Below are positions 45,044-55,355 of a stretch of 64,000 bases of DNA, one piece after another. The DNA is from Aureimonas phyllosphaerae (GTDB taxonomy: Bacteria; Pseudomonadota; Alphaproteobacteria; Rhizobiales; Rhizobiaceae). Made by a program: the position numbers and the translations under genes. The stretch covers positions 105,756-169,755 of the forward strand of contig NZ_FOOA01000009.1 in assembly GCF_900113065.1 (NCBI RefSeq), written 5' to 3'. The notes beneath the pieces were generated by a model. That model was given only the letters and a program-made list of their open reading frames with translations. It was not told the DNA's origin and did not search any database. How positions within the stretch are numbered: position 1 is the first letter of the stretch; every line of letters begins with the position of its first letter.

Positions 45044-45583
45044 ATTCGCAGACCATTTCGTGCACCGCCGACCCAAAAGGAGGGGCCGCGCTCCAACCGG
45101 GAGATCCGGGTTCCTTCCGTTCAGCTGATCGATGCCGACGGACAGAACCGGGGTGCCATACCCACCCAGGAGGCCCTGGCCCTGGCCGAGGAGGCCGGTC
45201 TAGACCTCGTGGAGATCGTGCCGACCGCCGTGCCGCCGGTCTGCAAGATCCTCGATCTCGGCAAGCTCAAGTACGAGGGCCAGAAGAAGGCCTCCGAGCA
45301 GCGCAAGCGCCAGAAGGTCATCGAGGTCAAAGAGATCAAGATGCGTCCCAACATCGACGATCACGACTACGAGACCAAGATGAAGGCCGTGCGCCGCTTC
45401 TTCGACGAGGGCGATAAGGTCAAGGTCACGCTGCGCTTCCGCGGCCGCGAGATGGCCCACCAGGAACTCGGCATGCGTCTCCTCAACCGGGTGCGTGAAG
45501 AGACCGCCGAGATTTCCAAGGTCGAGGCCGAGCCGAAGCTCGAGGGCCGTCAGATGATGATGGTGCTGGCGCCCAAGGGCTGA
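45044..45583 (+). CDS. infC: Translation initiation factor IF-3 (ATT start)
   Basis: A 179-residue IF-3. No ATG, GTG or TTG fits the family start. ATT at 45044 does, with GGAG nine bases ahead, giving [29 protein letters not shown]. The linker [22 protein letters not shown] and C-domain [17 protein letters not shown] are canonical. IF-3 discriminates against non-standard start codons, and an AUU start, as in E. coli infC, allows autoregulation of its own synthesis. Confidence 0.95.
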   Translation: MRRPFRAPPTQKEGPRSNREIRVPSVQLIDADGQNRGAIPTQEALALAEEAGLDLVEIVPTAVPPVCKILDLGKLKYEGQKKASEQRKRQKVIEVKEIKMRPNIDDHDYETKMKAVRRFFDEGDKVKVTLRFRGREMAHQELGMRLLNRVREETAEISKVEAEPKLEGRQMMMVLAPKG

Positions 45584-45614
45584 CCGACCCCGGCATCGCC
45601 AGAGCCAAGTCTTG

Positions 45615-45643
45615 AAGGGCGGCCCGCAGGGGTCGCCCTTTTT
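45615..45643 (+). terminator. Intrinsic terminator after infC
   Basis: AAGGGCG and CGCCCTT pair around a GC-rich loop and are followed by further Ts (CCCTTTTTC). It lies 31 bp past the infC stop, so infC is not obligatorily co-transcribed with rpmI-rplT. Confidence 0.85.
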
Positions 45644-45676
45644 CGTGCGCGTCGCGTTCGGGAATGGCGAGGGCCG

Positions 45677-46387
45677 TCAGCGGGCTGGCGTCGCCGATGC
45701 CTCGGCCGACGCGGCCGCGCCGATCGCGCGCAGCGTGACCACGGCGCGCACCGCCCCGATCGGCGCAGTCGGCGGTCCGGCCGGGCGCATGTGGACCGCA
45801 AGATGCATGCCCTCCGGCCCTGCCATGATCCACCGCGTCTCCGGCGCGCCGTCGAGGAGGACGGGCGCGAGCGCGGCATCGAAGCGCTCGCCGGTCCGGC
45901 GATCTGCCGGGCGCAGCGGCTGGCCAAAGGCGGCAGGACGGAACAGGCGCCGGCTCGACAGGATGTCATCGCCGGCCGGATTGGCGAAGAGGATGCGGCC
46001 GCGCGCGTCGAGGAGGAGGGCGGCGTAGGGGAGGGGATCGAGGAGGTGCTCGAGATCCGGGCGCGGCGGCGTGCGCCCTCCGGCGATCCTCGTGGCGAGG
46101 CCGAGGGCCTCGCCGAGCGGCAGGGTCGCGAGGAGGCCGGTATCGGCGCCGGCGGGCACCCGGATCGTCCAGGTTCCAAGGTCCGGCACCTCGACGACAA
46201 AGGCGACGGTATCGGCTCGCGAGGCGGGCGGAAGGCGCTCGCCCACGGGCGCGATGCCGGTGTCCGGTCCGAGTTCCGCCGCAAGACCTTTCGCCACCGC
46301 CTGCCAGCCGGTTCCTTCCAGCACGGCCTCGCCGAGGCGGAGCAAGAGAGCGGCGCGGTGGCCGGCAGGGCAGGGGGGGTGGGTCAT
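45677..46387 (-). CDS. PAS-like domain protein without output domain
   Basis: A 236-residue protein. A helical N-terminus (AALLLRLGEAVLEGTGWQAVAKGLAAELG) leads to a second region, and a PAS-like core follows (DPLPYAALLLDARGRILFANPAGDDIL, about residues 115-145) with beta strands to the end (IGAVRAVVTLRAIG). Rhizobial proteins of similar outline usually end in a LuxR-type helix-turn-helix; here the chain stops at ASATPAR. It could be a stand-alone sensor or a shortened regulator. It lies antisense between infC and rpmI, and its start is the ATG at 46387. Confidence 0.65.
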   Translation of the reverse strand: MTHPPCPAGHRAALLLRLGEAVLEGTGWQAVAKGLAAELGPDTGIAPVGERLPPASRADTVAFVVEVPDLGTWTIRVPAGADTGLLATLPLGEALGLATRIAGGRTPPRPDLEHLLDPLPYAALLLDARGRILFANPAGDDILSSRRLFRPAAFGQPLRPADRRTGERFDAALAPVLLDGAPETRWIMAGPEGMHLAVHMRPAGPPTAPIGAVRAVVTLRAIGAAASAEASATPAR

Positions 46388-46656
46388 GGGAGCGGGGACG
46401 GAGGGCGATGCGGGGAGTATCGCGTGCAAACCTCTGCAAAGGTTCAATCCGAACGCGAAATTTGGCGGCGATGCGTCGATCTTGCGCGCGCCGCGCGTCG
46501 TCTGTATAAGCCGCCCGTTCACGCGAACCGGCCGGCAGGGCATGCCGTGTCGGTTCTGATGCTGTCGTGGCCTCCGATCCTTTGTCGGGATTTGATTCGA
46601 CCGTTCCTTCGGGTCCGGTCGATGCGGGGCGCGATTTTCCGATCGAGGAGAGCAAA

Positions 46657-46857
46657 ATGCCCAAGATGAAGACCAAGTCGGCCGCCAAGAAGCGGTTCCG
46701 CATGACCGCCTCGGGCAAGGTCAAGGCGGGCGCCGCCGGCAAGCGCCATGGCATGATCAAGCGCTCCAACGACTTCATCCGCAACGCGCGTGGATCGATG
46801 ATCCTCAGCGAGGCCGATGCCAAGATCGTCAAGGTCTACATGCCCTACAACCGCTGA
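46657..46857 (+). CDS. rpmI: 50S ribosomal protein L35
   Basis: A 66-residue basic protein beginning [23 protein letters not shown] and ending VKVYMPYNR, the full L35 pattern. The ATG follows GAGGAGAG. A 30-codon in-frame extension has no family match. It is followed at 39 bp by rplT. Confidence 0.97.
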   Translation: MPKMKTKSAAKKRFRMTASGKVKAGAAGKRHGMIKRSNDFIRNARGSMILSEADAKIVKVYMPYNR

Positions 46858-46896
46858 TCGCGGTCGGGCACTCAAAGATTTCAAGGAGATAAGATC

Positions 46897-47313
46897 ATGG
46901 CACGCGTCAAGCGGGGCGTTACGTCCCACGCCAAGCACAAGAAGGTCCTGAAGGCCGCCAAGGGCTTCTACGGCCGTCGCAAGAACACGATCCGCGCCGC
47001 CAAGGCGGCCGTCGATCGGTCCAAGCAGTTCGCCACGCGCGATCGCCGCGTCAAGAAGCGCAACTTCCGCGCCCTGTGGATCCAGCGCATCAACGCCGGC
47101 GTGCGCGAGCATGGCCTGACCTACGCCCGCTTCATCGACGGCCTGAACAAGGCCGGCATCCAGGTCGACCGCAAGGTCCTCTCGGACATCGCGATCCACG
47201 AGCCCGAGGCCTTCGCCGCCCTCGTCGAGCAGTCGCGCACCGCGCTCGGCTACATCAAGGACGCGAGCGAGACCGCTCACGCCCGCGCCGTCGGCGAGAA
47301 GCAGGCCGCCTGA
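46897..47313 (+). CDS. rplT: 50S ribosomal protein L20
   Basis: A 138-residue L20 beginning [20 protein letters not shown], with [20 protein letters not shown] and [23 protein letters not shown]. It is required for early 50S assembly. The C-terminal tail is extended, as usual in alphaproteobacteria. The gap to rpmI carries an AAGGAGA ribosome-binding site. Confidence 0.97.
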   Translation: MARVKRGVTSHAKHKKVLKAAKGFYGRRKNTIRAAKAAVDRSKQFATRDRRVKKRNFRALWIQRINAGVREHGLTYARFIDGLNKAGIQVDRKVLSDIAIHEPEAFAALVEQSRTALGYIKDASETAHARAVGEKQAA

Positions 47314-47345
47314 GGGCGGTCGACCTTCCGAGGTCGATGACACGC

Positions 47346-47379
47346 AAAGGCCCGCGGCGTCCGACGCTGCGGGCCTTTT
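47346..47379 (+). terminator. Intrinsic terminator after rplT
   Basis: AAAGGCCCGC and GCGGGCCTTTT form a perfect stem around a GC-rich loop, 32 bp past the stop, followed by further T-rich sequence. Confidence 0.9.
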
Positions 47380-47513
47380 GCTTTTCCAGAGGGCCGCCGC
47401 CGGGCGCCCGGGCTTTTTTAAGCGTTTTTCTTCCGCGATCGATGCTGTAGGACGGGCCCGCCGGAACGGGCCATCCCGCCCGGCTTCCCTTCGCCTGCCC
47501 GTGAGGACCTGCC

Positions 47514-48596
47514 GTGACGGACCTGTCCGCGATCGAAGCCCGCTATCTCAACGACGTGGAGAACGCTGCCGACGAAGCGGCGCTCGAGGCCGTGCGCCTC
47601 GCCGCGCTCGGCAAGAAGGGCGAGATTTCCGAGCTCCTGAAAGGGCTCGGCAAGATGGGCGCCGAGGAGCGGCGCGAGTTCGGGCCGAAGCTCAACGGCC
47701 TGCGCGACCGCGTGGCCGAGGCGCTCGGTGCCAAGCGCGAGCGGCTGGCCGATGCCGCGATCGAGGCGCGCCTTGCGGCCGAACGGCTCGACGTGACGCT
47801 GCCCGTCCGCCCCTCGCCGGTCGCGCGCGGGCGCATCCACCCGATCAGCCAGGTCGTCGACGAGATCACCGCGATCTTCGCCGACATGGGCTTCTCGGTG
47901 GCCGAAGGGCCGGACATCGAGACCGACCGCTACAACTTCACGGCGCTCAACTTCCCCGAGGGCCATCCGGCCCGCGAGATGCACGACACGTTCTTCCTGA
48001 AGGGTAAGGAAGGGGCGGAGCGCAAGCTCCTGCGCACCCACACCTCGCCCGTGCAGATCCGCACGATGGAAGCCTCGAGCCCGCCGATCCGCATCGTCAT
48101 CCCTGGCAAGACCTACCGGCAGGATTCGGACGCCACCCACACGCCGATGTTCCATCAGGTGGAAGGGCTCGTCATCGACAAGTCCGCCAACATCGCCAAC
48201 ATGAAGTGGGTGCTGACGGAGTTCTGCAAGGCGTTCTTCGAGGTGCCGAGCCTCAACATGCGCTTCCGCCCGAGCTTCTTCCCCTTCACCGAGCCCTCGA
48301 TGGAGGTCGACATCCAGTGCGACCGCTCCGGGTCCGAGGTGCGCTTCGGCGAAGGGAGCGACTGGATGGAGATCCTCGGCTGCGGCATGGTGCATCCCAA
48401 TGTCCTGCGCGGCGTCGGGCTCGATCCGGACGAGTATCAGGGCTTCGCCTGGGGTATGGGCATCGACCGCATCGCCATGCTGAAATACGGCATGCCGGAC
48501 TTGCGCGCCTTCTTTGACGCCGACATCCGCTGGGTCGAGCACTACGGCTTCCGCCCGCTCGACATGCCGACGCTGTTCGCCGGCCTCAGCTCGTAA
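47514..48596 (+). CDS. pheS: Phenylalanine--tRNA ligase alpha subunit
   Basis: A 360-residue PheS. It has the N-terminal coiled-coil tRNA-binding arm, class II motif 2 region [10 protein letters not shown]...[17 protein letters not shown], and motif 3 [17 protein letters not shown]. It forms the alpha2beta2 enzyme with PheT. The start codon is GTG. Two unrelated genes separate it from pheT. Confidence 0.97.
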   Translation: MTDLSAIEARYLNDVENAADEAALEAVRLAALGKKGEISELLKGLGKMGAEERREFGPKLNGLRDRVAEALGAKRERLADAAIEARLAAERLDVTLPVRPSPVARGRIHPISQVVDEITAIFADMGFSVAEGPDIETDRYNFTALNFPEGHPAREMHDTFFLKGKEGAERKLLRTHTSPVQIRTMEASSPPIRIVIPGKTYRQDSDATHTPMFHQVEGLVIDKSANIANMKWVLTEFCKAFFEVPSLNMRFRPSFFPFTEPSMEVDIQCDRSGSEVRFGEGSDWMEILGCGMVHPNVLRGVGLDPDEYQGFAWGMGIDRIAMLKYGMPDLRAFFDADIRWVEHYGFRPLDMPTLFAGLSS

Positions 48597-48606
48597 CGCT
48601 GAACCT

Positions 48607-49647
48607 ATGGCGCGCTCGTTTCGCTATCCGGTGCGCGACCCGGCCGACTGGGCGGCGATGGGGCGGCTCTCGCCGCTCCGCCGCCTGGCGCTCGCCCTTC
48701 GCGAACGGCGCTACCGGCGGCGTGCGCGGCCGGCCGACGGGATCGTGCTGACGCCGGCAGGGCCGGAGCGGCCGCTGGCGGCGGACGACCTTGCCCTCGT
48801 CTGCACCGTGCGCAATTCGGCGAGCTATCTGCCGGCGTTTCTCGCCCACTACCGGCGGCTCGGCGTCAGCCGCTTCGTCTTCGTCGACGATCGCTCGGAC
48901 GACGGCACGGCCGAGCTTCTGGCGGCCGAGCCCGACGTCGACCTCTTCACTTCCAACGTCACCTACGGCGCCTCCGCCTATGGCCGGGTGTGGCGCGACG
49001 CGCTGTTCACACGATACGGCCGGGGTCGCTGGTATCTCAACGTCGACGCCGACGAGTTCCTCCTGTTTCCCGGCTGCGAGACGCGGTCCCTGCGCGACTT
49101 CATCGCCGACCTCGAGCGCGCGGAGCTGAAGCGCGGGCTCGCCCCGATGCTCGACCTCTACCCCGACGGGCCGCTGCGCGAGGCGGTCTACGATCCCGCG
49201 CGGCACCGGCATCCGCTGGAGGTCTCGCCCCTGATCGACGGCGAGGGCTACGAGATCGCCCCCGAGAAGTTCACGCTGGCCGTGCGCGGCGGCCCGCGCA
49301 CGCGGCTTTTCGGCAACCGGATCCGCCTCACCAAGTTTCCGGTGATCTTCGTGGACGCGGCGACGCAGGAGAACGGCTCCTCGATCCACGGGCCCCTGCC
49401 GATCGCGCGCAACTTCTCGGCCGTCCACGCCGTGCTCCTCCATTTCAAGTTCTCGTCGGTCTCGGTCGAGGAGTTCACCCGACTGGCGGAGGAGGGCGAG
49501 CATTTCGGCGGCGGCGTCTTCTATGCCGAGATCGCGGCGTCCGGCGCCTTCAACCCCGACCTGTCGCTCGAGTATCCCGGCTCGCTGCGGGTCGGCAGTT
49601 CGGAAGATCTCGTGACGCGCGGCTTCATGCAGGACCTGCGCCCCTAG
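48607..49647 (+). CDS. Family 2-like glycosyltransferase
   Basis: A 346-residue protein without membrane helices. It has the Glyco_tranf_2_4 outline: LALVCTVRNSASYLPAFLAHYRRLGVSRFVFVDDRSDDGTAELL, then YLNVDADEFLLFPG with the DxD-type metal site. Other members act on surface polysaccharides. The substrate is unknown. It begins 10 bp after pheS, with no terminator between, so it is probably co-expressed with pheS. Confidence 0.87.
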   Translation: MARSFRYPVRDPADWAAMGRLSPLRRLALALRERRYRRRARPADGIVLTPAGPERPLAADDLALVCTVRNSASYLPAFLAHYRRLGVSRFVFVDDRSDDGTAELLAAEPDVDLFTSNVTYGASAYGRVWRDALFTRYGRGRWYLNVDADEFLLFPGCETRSLRDFIADLERAELKRGLAPMLDLYPDGPLREAVYDPARHRHPLEVSPLIDGEGYEIAPEKFTLAVRGGPRTRLFGNRIRLTKFPVIFVDAATQENGSSIHGPLPIARNFSAVHAVLLHFKFSSVSVEEFTRLAEEGEHFGGGVFYAEIAASGAFNPDLSLEYPGSLRVGSSEDLVTRGFMQDLRP

Positions 49648-49738
49648 CGCTTCGATTTGACCCGTGCCCCAAAGGCGGGCATCACAGCCGCGCCCGTTCC
49701 CGAGGCGTATCGCCTTTCAGCTGACGAGGAAACGCATC

Positions 49739-50155
49739 ATGGCCCGATCCGCCGCCGGCATCGCCCGCTCCGCCGTGGTGGAGACCGTGTCCGTGATCGC
49801 CGGCGCGATCATCGGCACGCTGGTGGCCGCCATCTTCGGCTGGCTGTTCCTGTCGCTCGGTTTCGCGACGCTCGCCGCCTCGCCTTCGGTCTATATTCTG
49901 GCGCTCGTGACGGTCACGATCTTCGCGGTGCTCTACGGCTATCTGCCGGCGACGCCCGCCGTCCTCGGCTCGCTGGCGGTCGGCATCCTCCTGCCGACCG
50001 TGATCGCCAAGTTCGCCTTCGATTCCACCGAGACGCTGGCGACGCTCCTCATCGTCAACCTCGTCTTCGCCGTGGTCGCTCTGTCGGTCTATCGCTTCGT
50101 CCACGCCAGCGGCCTCGTGCGACAGGCGGCATCCGACGTCGCCGACCGCACCTGA
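49739..50155 (+). CDS. Small integral membrane protein
   Basis: A 138-residue protein with three or four membrane helices ([83 protein letters not shown]) and a short polar C-terminus. I do not recognise a family. The start follows a GAGGAA site; 25 further residues are open upstream without one. It lies between the glycosyltransferase and pheT on the same strand. Confidence 0.75.
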   Translation: MARSAAGIARSAVVETVSVIAGAIIGTLVAAIFGWLFLSLGFATLAASPSVYILALVTVTIFAVLYGYLPATPAVLGSLAVGILLPTVIAKFAFDSTETLATLLIVNLVFAVVALSVYRFVHASGLVRQAASDVADRT

Positions 50156-50219
50156 CCGCTCCCGCCTTCGGCCCGCTGGGTCGCCTCCATCCGTTCCGTT
50201 CCCGTTTTTCGAGCCCGTC

Positions 50220-52634
50220 ATGAAGTTCACCCTGTCCTGGCTGAAGGATCACCTCGACACCGACGCGACCCTCGCCGAGATCACCGAACGCCTCACCGCG
50301 ATCGGCCTCGAGGTGGAATCGCTCGACGACAAGGCCGCCATGCGTGCCTTCACCATCGCGCGCGTCCTCGAGGCCCGCCGTCATCCCGACGCCGACAAGC
50401 TGCAGGTGCTCACCGTCGATGCCGGGCCCGCCGTCAACGACGGCAAGCCGCTGCAGGTCGTCTGCGGCGCGCCGAACGCGCGCGCCGGCCTCGTCGGCGT
50501 CCTCGGCCTGCCCGGCACCTACGTGCCCGGCCTCGACGTGACGCTCGGCATCGGCAAGATCCGCGGCATCGAGAGCTTCGGCATGATGTGCTCGGAGCGC
50601 GAGCTCGAACTCTCCGACGAGCACAACGGCATCATCGATCTGCCGGAGGACGCGCCGGTCGGCACGGCGTTCGCCGACTATGCCGGCCTTGCCGACCCCG
50701 TCATCGAGATCAACCTGACGCCCAACCGGCCGGACGCGACGAGCGTCCACGGCATCGCGCGCGATCTCGCGGCCTCCGGTCTTGGCACGCTGAAGGGCGG
50801 CGCGGTCGAGCCGGTCGCGGGCGAGGGCGCCTGCCCGGTGACGGTCCGGATCGAGAGCGAGACCTGCCTCGGCTTTGCGCTGCGCCGCGTGTCGGGCGTC
50901 CGGAACGTCCCGTCGCCGGACTGGATGCAGAAGCGGCTGAAGGCGATCGGCCTTCGCCCGATCAACGCGCTGGTCGACATCACCAACTACGTCACCTTCG
51001 ACCGGGGCCGCCCGCTCCACGTCTTCGACGCGAAGAAGGTCGCGGGCGACCTCGTGGTCCGGCAGGCGGGGGAGGGCGAGGAGATCCTCGGCCTCGACGG
51101 GCGCACGTACGCGCTGAACCCAAGGGTCTGCGTCATCGCCGACGACCGGGGCGTCGAATCGATCGCCGGCATCATGGGCGGCGAACATTCGGGCTGCGAC
51201 GAGGGCACCACCGACGTCCTCATCGAATCGGCGCTCTGGGAGCCGCTGGCGATCGCCCGCGCCGGCCGCGCGCTCGGGATCATCACCGACGCGCGCTACC
51301 GCTTCGAGCGCGGCGTCGACCCGGCCTTCATGCAGCCGGGGCTGGAGCTCGCGACGCGCCTCGTGATGGACCTGTGCGGCGGAACGCCGAGCGAGGTCGC
51401 CCTGACGCCGGCCCGCATCGAGGCGCGCGACGCCATCCGCTTCCCCTTCTCCGAGGTCGAGCGCCTGACCGGTCTCACCGTCGAGCCGGCCCGCCAGGTC
51501 GAGATCCTGACGCGGCTCGGATTCACGGTGGACGAGCGGTCCGACCACGCGATGGTCGCCGCGCCGTCCTGGCGTCCGGACATCGAGGGCAAGGCCGATC
51601 TCGTGGAGGAGGTCATGCGCCTCGTCGGCGTCGACAACATCGCGCCGCAGCCTCTTGCCCCGATTGCCGGCGTCAACGGCCGTGTGCTCACGCCGCGGCA
51701 GGTGCGCGACCGCGCCGCGCGCCGCACGCTCGCCGCCCGCGGGCTGGCGGAGGCCGTCACCTATTCCTTCGTCTCGGCCGAGGCCGCGAAGGCCTTCGGC
51801 GGCGGCGAGGCGCACTTGAGCCTCGAGAACCCGATCGCGGCCGATCTCTCCGACATGCGCCCGTCGCTCCTGCCGAACCTCCTGCAGGCGGCGCAGCGCA
51901 ACGCGCAGCGCGGCTACGGCGATCTCGCGCTCTTCGAGGTCGCTTCGATCTACCGCTCCGACGAGCCGGACGGGCAGCGGCGCGTGGCCGGCGGCGTGCG
52001 CCGGGGCACGGCGACCCATGCGGGCGCCGGGCGCGACTGGGCGGGCAACGCGGCCGCGGTCGGCGTCTTCGACGCCAAGGCCGACGCGCTGGCCGTCCTC
52101 GAAGCCGTCGGCGTGCCGGTCGAGCGGCTGCAGTTCGAGACGCCCGCGAGCGCCTGGTATCACCCGGGCCGCTCCGGGCGCATCAAGCTCGGGCCCAAGA
52201 CGGTGCTGGCCGAGTTCGGCGAGTTCCATCCGCGCGCCCTCAAAAGCCTCGGCGTGACCGGTTCGGTCGCCGGCTTCGAGGTGTTCCTCGACGAGGTGCC
52301 GGAGGGCAAGCGGAAGGCCACGCGCACCAAGCCCGTGCTGCAGCTTTCCGCCTTCCAGCCGGTGAAGCGCGACTTCGCCTTCGTGGTGGATCGCGGGGTC
52401 GAGGCGATCAAGCTGATCCGGGCCGCAGAGGGCGCCGATCGCAAGCTGATCGGCGAGGTTCGCCTCTTCGACGTGTTCGAGGGCGCGGCGCTCGGGGCCG
52501 ACGCCAAGTCGGTCGCGATCGAGGTCACGCTGAACCCGGCCGAGAAGACCCTGACCGACGAGGATCTCGAGGCGGTCTCGAAGAAGATCGTCGCGGCGGT
52601 GGAGAAGACGACCGGCGGGCGCCTGCGCGCCTGA
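50220..52634 (+). CDS. pheT: Phenylalanine--tRNA ligase beta subunit
   Basis: An 804-residue PheT. It begins [21 protein letters not shown] and contains the EMAP/OB-type tRNA-binding domain, the B3/B4 editing domain ([21 protein letters not shown] and GIMGGEHSG), B5, and the C-terminal ferredoxin-like anticodon-binding domain. It partners with PheS, whose gene lies 1.6 kb upstream with two unrelated genes between. Confidence 0.97.
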   Translation: MKFTLSWLKDHLDTDATLAEITERLTAIGLEVESLDDKAAMRAFTIARVLEARRHPDADKLQVLTVDAGPAVNDGKPLQVVCGAPNARAGLVGVLGLPGTYVPGLDVTLGIGKIRGIESFGMMCSERELELSDEHNGIIDLPEDAPVGTAFADYAGLADPVIEINLTPNRPDATSVHGIARDLAASGLGTLKGGAVEPVAGEGACPVTVRIESETCLGFALRRVSGVRNVPSPDWMQKRLKAIGLRPINALVDITNYVTFDRGRPLHVFDAKKVAGDLVVRQAGEGEEILGLDGRTYALNPRVCVIADDRGVESIAGIMGGEHSGCDEGTTDVLIESALWEPLAIARAGRALGIITDARYRFERGVDPAFMQPGLELATRLVMDLCGGTPSEVALTPARIEARDAIRFPFSEVERLTGLTVEPARQVEILTRLGFTVDERSDHAMVAAPSWRPDIEGKADLVEEVMRLVGVDNIAPQPLAPIAGVNGRVLTPRQVRDRAARRTLAARGLAEAVTYSFVSAEAAKAFGGGEAHLSLENPIAADLSDMRPSLLPNLLQAAQRNAQRGYGDLALFEVASIYRSDEPDGQRRVAGGVRRGTATHAGAGRDWAGNAAAVGVFDAKADALAVLEAVGVPVERLQFETPASAWYHPGRSGRIKLGPKTVLAEFGEFHPRALKSLGVTGSVAGFEVFLDEVPEGKRKATRTKPVLQLSAFQPVKRDFAFVVDRGVEAIKLIRAAEGADRKLIGEVRLFDVFEGAALGADAKSVAIEVTLNPAEKTLTDEDLEAVSKKIVAAVEKTTGGRLRA

Positions 52635-52669
52635 CCGGACGAGACGACGCAAGAAAGGGGAGGGGACGC

Positions 52670-53656
52670 ATGCTGCGTTGGGGAATTCTGTCGGGTGCCA
52701 AGATCGGGCGCGAGCATGTCATACCGGCTCTCCTGAAGGCGGAGGGCTGCGTCTTGGAGGGGATCGCCAGCCGCGACGAGGCGCGGGCGCGCGAGCTCGC
52801 CCGTCACTTCGGCGCGCCCCGCGCCTTCGGCTCCTACGAGGCGCTTCTCGCCAGCCCCGACATCGACGCGGTCTATGTGCCGCTGCCGACCGCCGCGCAC
52901 GTGGAATGGGCGGTGAAGGCGGCGGACGCCGGAAAGCATGTCCTCGTCGAGAAGCCGCTCGCGCTGCGCGCCGCCGACATCGCCCCGGTGATCGCCGCGC
53001 GCGACCGCGCGGGCGTGACGGTCGCCGAGGCCTTCATGGTGCGCCACCACCCGCAATGGGCGAAGGTCCGTGAATGGATCGCGGCCGGCCGGATCGGGCG
53101 CCTTCGCCTTGTGCAGGGCGCCTTCTCCTATTTCAACGACGACCCCGGCAACATGCGCAACCAGCTCGATCTCGGCGGCGGCGCGCTGCCCGACATCGGC
53201 GTCTATCCCGTGGTCGCGACGCGCCTCGTCACCGGCCTCGAGGGCCGGACGGCGCGCGCGCGGATCGAGCGCGACGCGCGCTTCGGCACCGACATCCTCG
53301 CCGAATGCGAGGTCGAGTTCGAGGGCTTCCGCTTGAGCTTCTACGTCGCGACGCAGCTCGCCGCGCGCCAGACCATGGTGTTCCACGGCACCAAGGGCTT
53401 CATCGAGGTCGACGCCCCCTTCAATGCCGGGCTCTACGCGCAGGCCGCCGTCCACTGCCACGACCGCGGACACGCCCACGCCGAGACCGTACGCTTCGGC
53501 GGCGTCGACCAGTACCGGCTGCAGGCCGAGGCCTTCGCGCGCGCGGTCGCCGGCTCGGGCGAGACGCTATTCACGCTGGAGGAATCGGTGCTCAACCAGC
53601 GGGTGATCGACGCGTTCTACGCCTCCGCCGAGGCGGGTGGCGGGGTTCCCGTGTGA
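52670..53656 (+). CDS. Gfo/Idh/MocA family oxidoreductase
   Basis: A 328-residue NAD(P)-dependent oxidoreductase. The Rossmann start is RWGILSGAKIGREHVIPAL, then the VEKPLAL motif in GKHVLVEKPLALRAADI with the catalytic Lys, and a GGGALPDIGVYPV segment with the second conserved acid/His region. Substrates in the family are sugars, inositols or their dehydro forms; the specific one cannot be read. A GGGGAGGGG site fixes the start, 35 bp after pheT. Confidence 0.9.
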   Translation: MLRWGILSGAKIGREHVIPALLKAEGCVLEGIASRDEARARELARHFGAPRAFGSYEALLASPDIDAVYVPLPTAAHVEWAVKAADAGKHVLVEKPLALRAADIAPVIAARDRAGVTVAEAFMVRHHPQWAKVREWIAAGRIGRLRLVQGAFSYFNDDPGNMRNQLDLGGGALPDIGVYPVVATRLVTGLEGRTARARIERDARFGTDILAECEVEFEGFRLSFYVATQLAARQTMVFHGTKGFIEVDAPFNAGLYAQAAVHCHDRGHAHAETVRFGGVDQYRLQAEAFARAVAGSGETLFTLEESVLNQRVIDAFYASAEAGGGVPV

Positions 53657-53716
53657 GCCGGTCGGGGGCCCTCGCACGGCTCCGATCGTGCCGCGGGGAC
53701 GACGTCTCCACCTGCG

Positions 53717-54079
53717 ATGAAGGACCCAGATCCTCATTCCCTGCGGGCGCTCGGGCGGGGCCTCGATCTCCTGCCGGGCTTCGCCGTTTTGGCCTTGCCG
53801 TTCGCCTTCGCCCTTTGGACTTTGGGGGCGCCGGGCGACGGTTCGGCGGCGGAGATCGAAACGTCCTGGTGGTTCCGGGGCTATGTCGCGCTTCTTCTTT
53901 ACACTCCGGCCATGGCGCTGTTCTGGATCGCGGGACGCCTTGCCCAGCGCTGGGACCTGCCGTGGGTCGCGGTCGTGCTCCGCGTGCTGCGATGGGCGCT
54001 GTTTCTCCTGGTCTTCGGGCCGTTGCTCCTGTTCCTCGCCGCCACGTTCGTTCCGCCGCTCGCCCGGCTCGTGGTGTGA
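53717..54079 (+). CDS. Small integral membrane protein
   Basis: A 120-residue protein with three membrane helices (LDLLPGFAVLALPFAFALWTL; GYVALLLYTPAMALFWIAG; ALFLLVFGPLLLFLAATFV). The family is not recognised. It is 60 bp after the oxidoreductase and 96 bp before mepA. Composition and codon use match its neighbours. Confidence 0.65.
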   Translation: MKDPDPHSLRALGRGLDLLPGFAVLALPFAFALWTLGAPGDGSAAEIETSWWFRGYVALLLYTPAMALFWIAGRLAQRWDLPWVAVVLRVLRWALFLLVFGPLLLFLAATFVPPLARLVV

Positions 54080-54175
54080 CGGCCGCGCCATCCTCGCGCA
54101 AGCTCCAGACCATCCGGCGGCCTTAGTTTCGGCCGATCTGTCGGGCTGATCGCGGCCGAACGGAGGGCTGGACGC

Positions 54176-55258
54176 ATGGCGGGATCGATGAGTGTGGGAC
54201 GCGCGGCCGCGCTTGGTCTGACGTTGGCCCTCGCGCTGCCCGGGGTTGCCGCCGCGCAGCCGGCGGCCAAGGATCTGTTTTCCGCCGAGCGCGCGCCCTC
54301 GGCCGCGCCGCCGCAGAGCATTGGCTTCTATTCCAAGGGGTGTCTGGCCGGCGGCATGGCGATGCCGAAGGACGGGCCGACCTGGCAGGTGATGAAGCCT
54401 TCGCGCGACCGCGCCTATGCCCATCCCGCCCTGATCAAGCTCCTGCAGCGCCTGTCGGTGGACGCCCGGCGCGAGGCCAACTGGCGCGGCCTCCTGTTCG
54501 GCGACATGGCTCAGCCGCGCGGCGGCCCGATGAAGGACGGCCACGCCTCGCACCAGATCGGCCTCGATGCCGACATCTACCTCACCGAGATGCCGAACCG
54601 CCGGCTGACGGACGACGAGCGCGATCATATGCCGTTGCCCTCCGTCATCGACAAGCGCACCCGCCACATTGACCTGAAGCGCTGGCGGCCCGAGATGATG
54701 AAGCTCATCCGCACCGCCGCCACCGAGCCGGAGGTCGAGCGGATCTTCGTGCATCCCGGCATCAAGGAGCAGCTCTGCAAGACGGCCGGGCGCGACCGCG
54801 CCTGGCTGAACAAGGTGCGGCCGATGTACGGCCACGACTACCATTTTCACGTGCGCATGGTCTGCCAGCCCGGCTCGCCCAACTGCCAGCCGCAGGAGCC
54901 GACCGTGAAGGGCGACGGCTGCGACAAGCTGGACTGGTGGTTCGACGTGGCGCTGCAGCCGCCCAAGCCCAGCGCCAAGCCCTACAAGAAGCCGCCTCCG
55001 ATCTTCCTGTCGGCGCTACCGCGCGCCTGCGCGGCCGTCCTGAAGCAGCCGGACGCCGCGGGTGCGCGGGCCGCCGCGCCGGTGCGTGCCGCGCCCGTGG
55101 CGGCTGAAGCCCCTGCGATGGCCGACGATTTCGATGGCAACGCGCCAATGGCGCTGGCGCCCGAGCCGGCGCCGCGCGCCTCGGCCGCCCCAATTCCACC
55201 CGCCGCGGTGCCGGACGACGGGGGCTTCGCCATGCCGCGCATGCGCCCGGCCGGCTGA
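54176..55258 (+). CDS. mepA: Penicillin-insensitive murein endopeptidase
   Basis: A 360-residue MepA (peptidase M74). The signal peptide ([21 protein letters not shown]) leads to a LAS-type zinc peptidase: His123, His126 and Asp133 region in [15 protein letters not shown], and a second His cluster in [12 protein letters not shown]. It cleaves the D-Ala-meso-DAP cross-link of peptidoglycan in the periplasm. The cysteine pairs ([19 protein letters not shown]) suggest disulfides. The Ala/Pro-rich C-terminal tail is lineage-specific. Confidence 0.93.
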   Translation: MAGSMSVGRAAALGLTLALALPGVAAAQPAAKDLFSAERAPSAAPPQSIGFYSKGCLAGGMAMPKDGPTWQVMKPSRDRAYAHPALIKLLQRLSVDARREANWRGLLFGDMAQPRGGPMKDGHASHQIGLDADIYLTEMPNRRLTDDERDHMPLPSVIDKRTRHIDLKRWRPEMMKLIRTAATEPEVERIFVHPGIKEQLCKTAGRDRAWLNKVRPMYGHDYHFHVRMVCQPGSPNCQPQEPTVKGDGCDKLDWWFDVALQPPKPSAKPYKKPPPIFLSALPRACAAVLKQPDAAGARAAAPVRAAPVAAEAPAMADDFDGNAPMALAPEPAPRASAAPIPPAAVPDDGGFAMPRMRPAG

Positions 55259-55355
55259 ACGCCGCGCCCCGGCAAAACGGCGCTCCGGCGGTCTTTTGCC
55301 GGATGACGCCGGATGCTATGGCGCGAGGCTTCAAAGGGCAAGACGGAGGGTTTCC

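Noticed and set aside
46388..46656. L20-type autoregulatory leader before rpmI
   Set aside because: No convincing mimic of the L20 rRNA site could be folded by eye in this stretch.
50055..52652. An 865-codon open frame antisense to pheT
   Set aside because: Same reasoning: a GC-driven shadow of a full-length, well-conserved gene.
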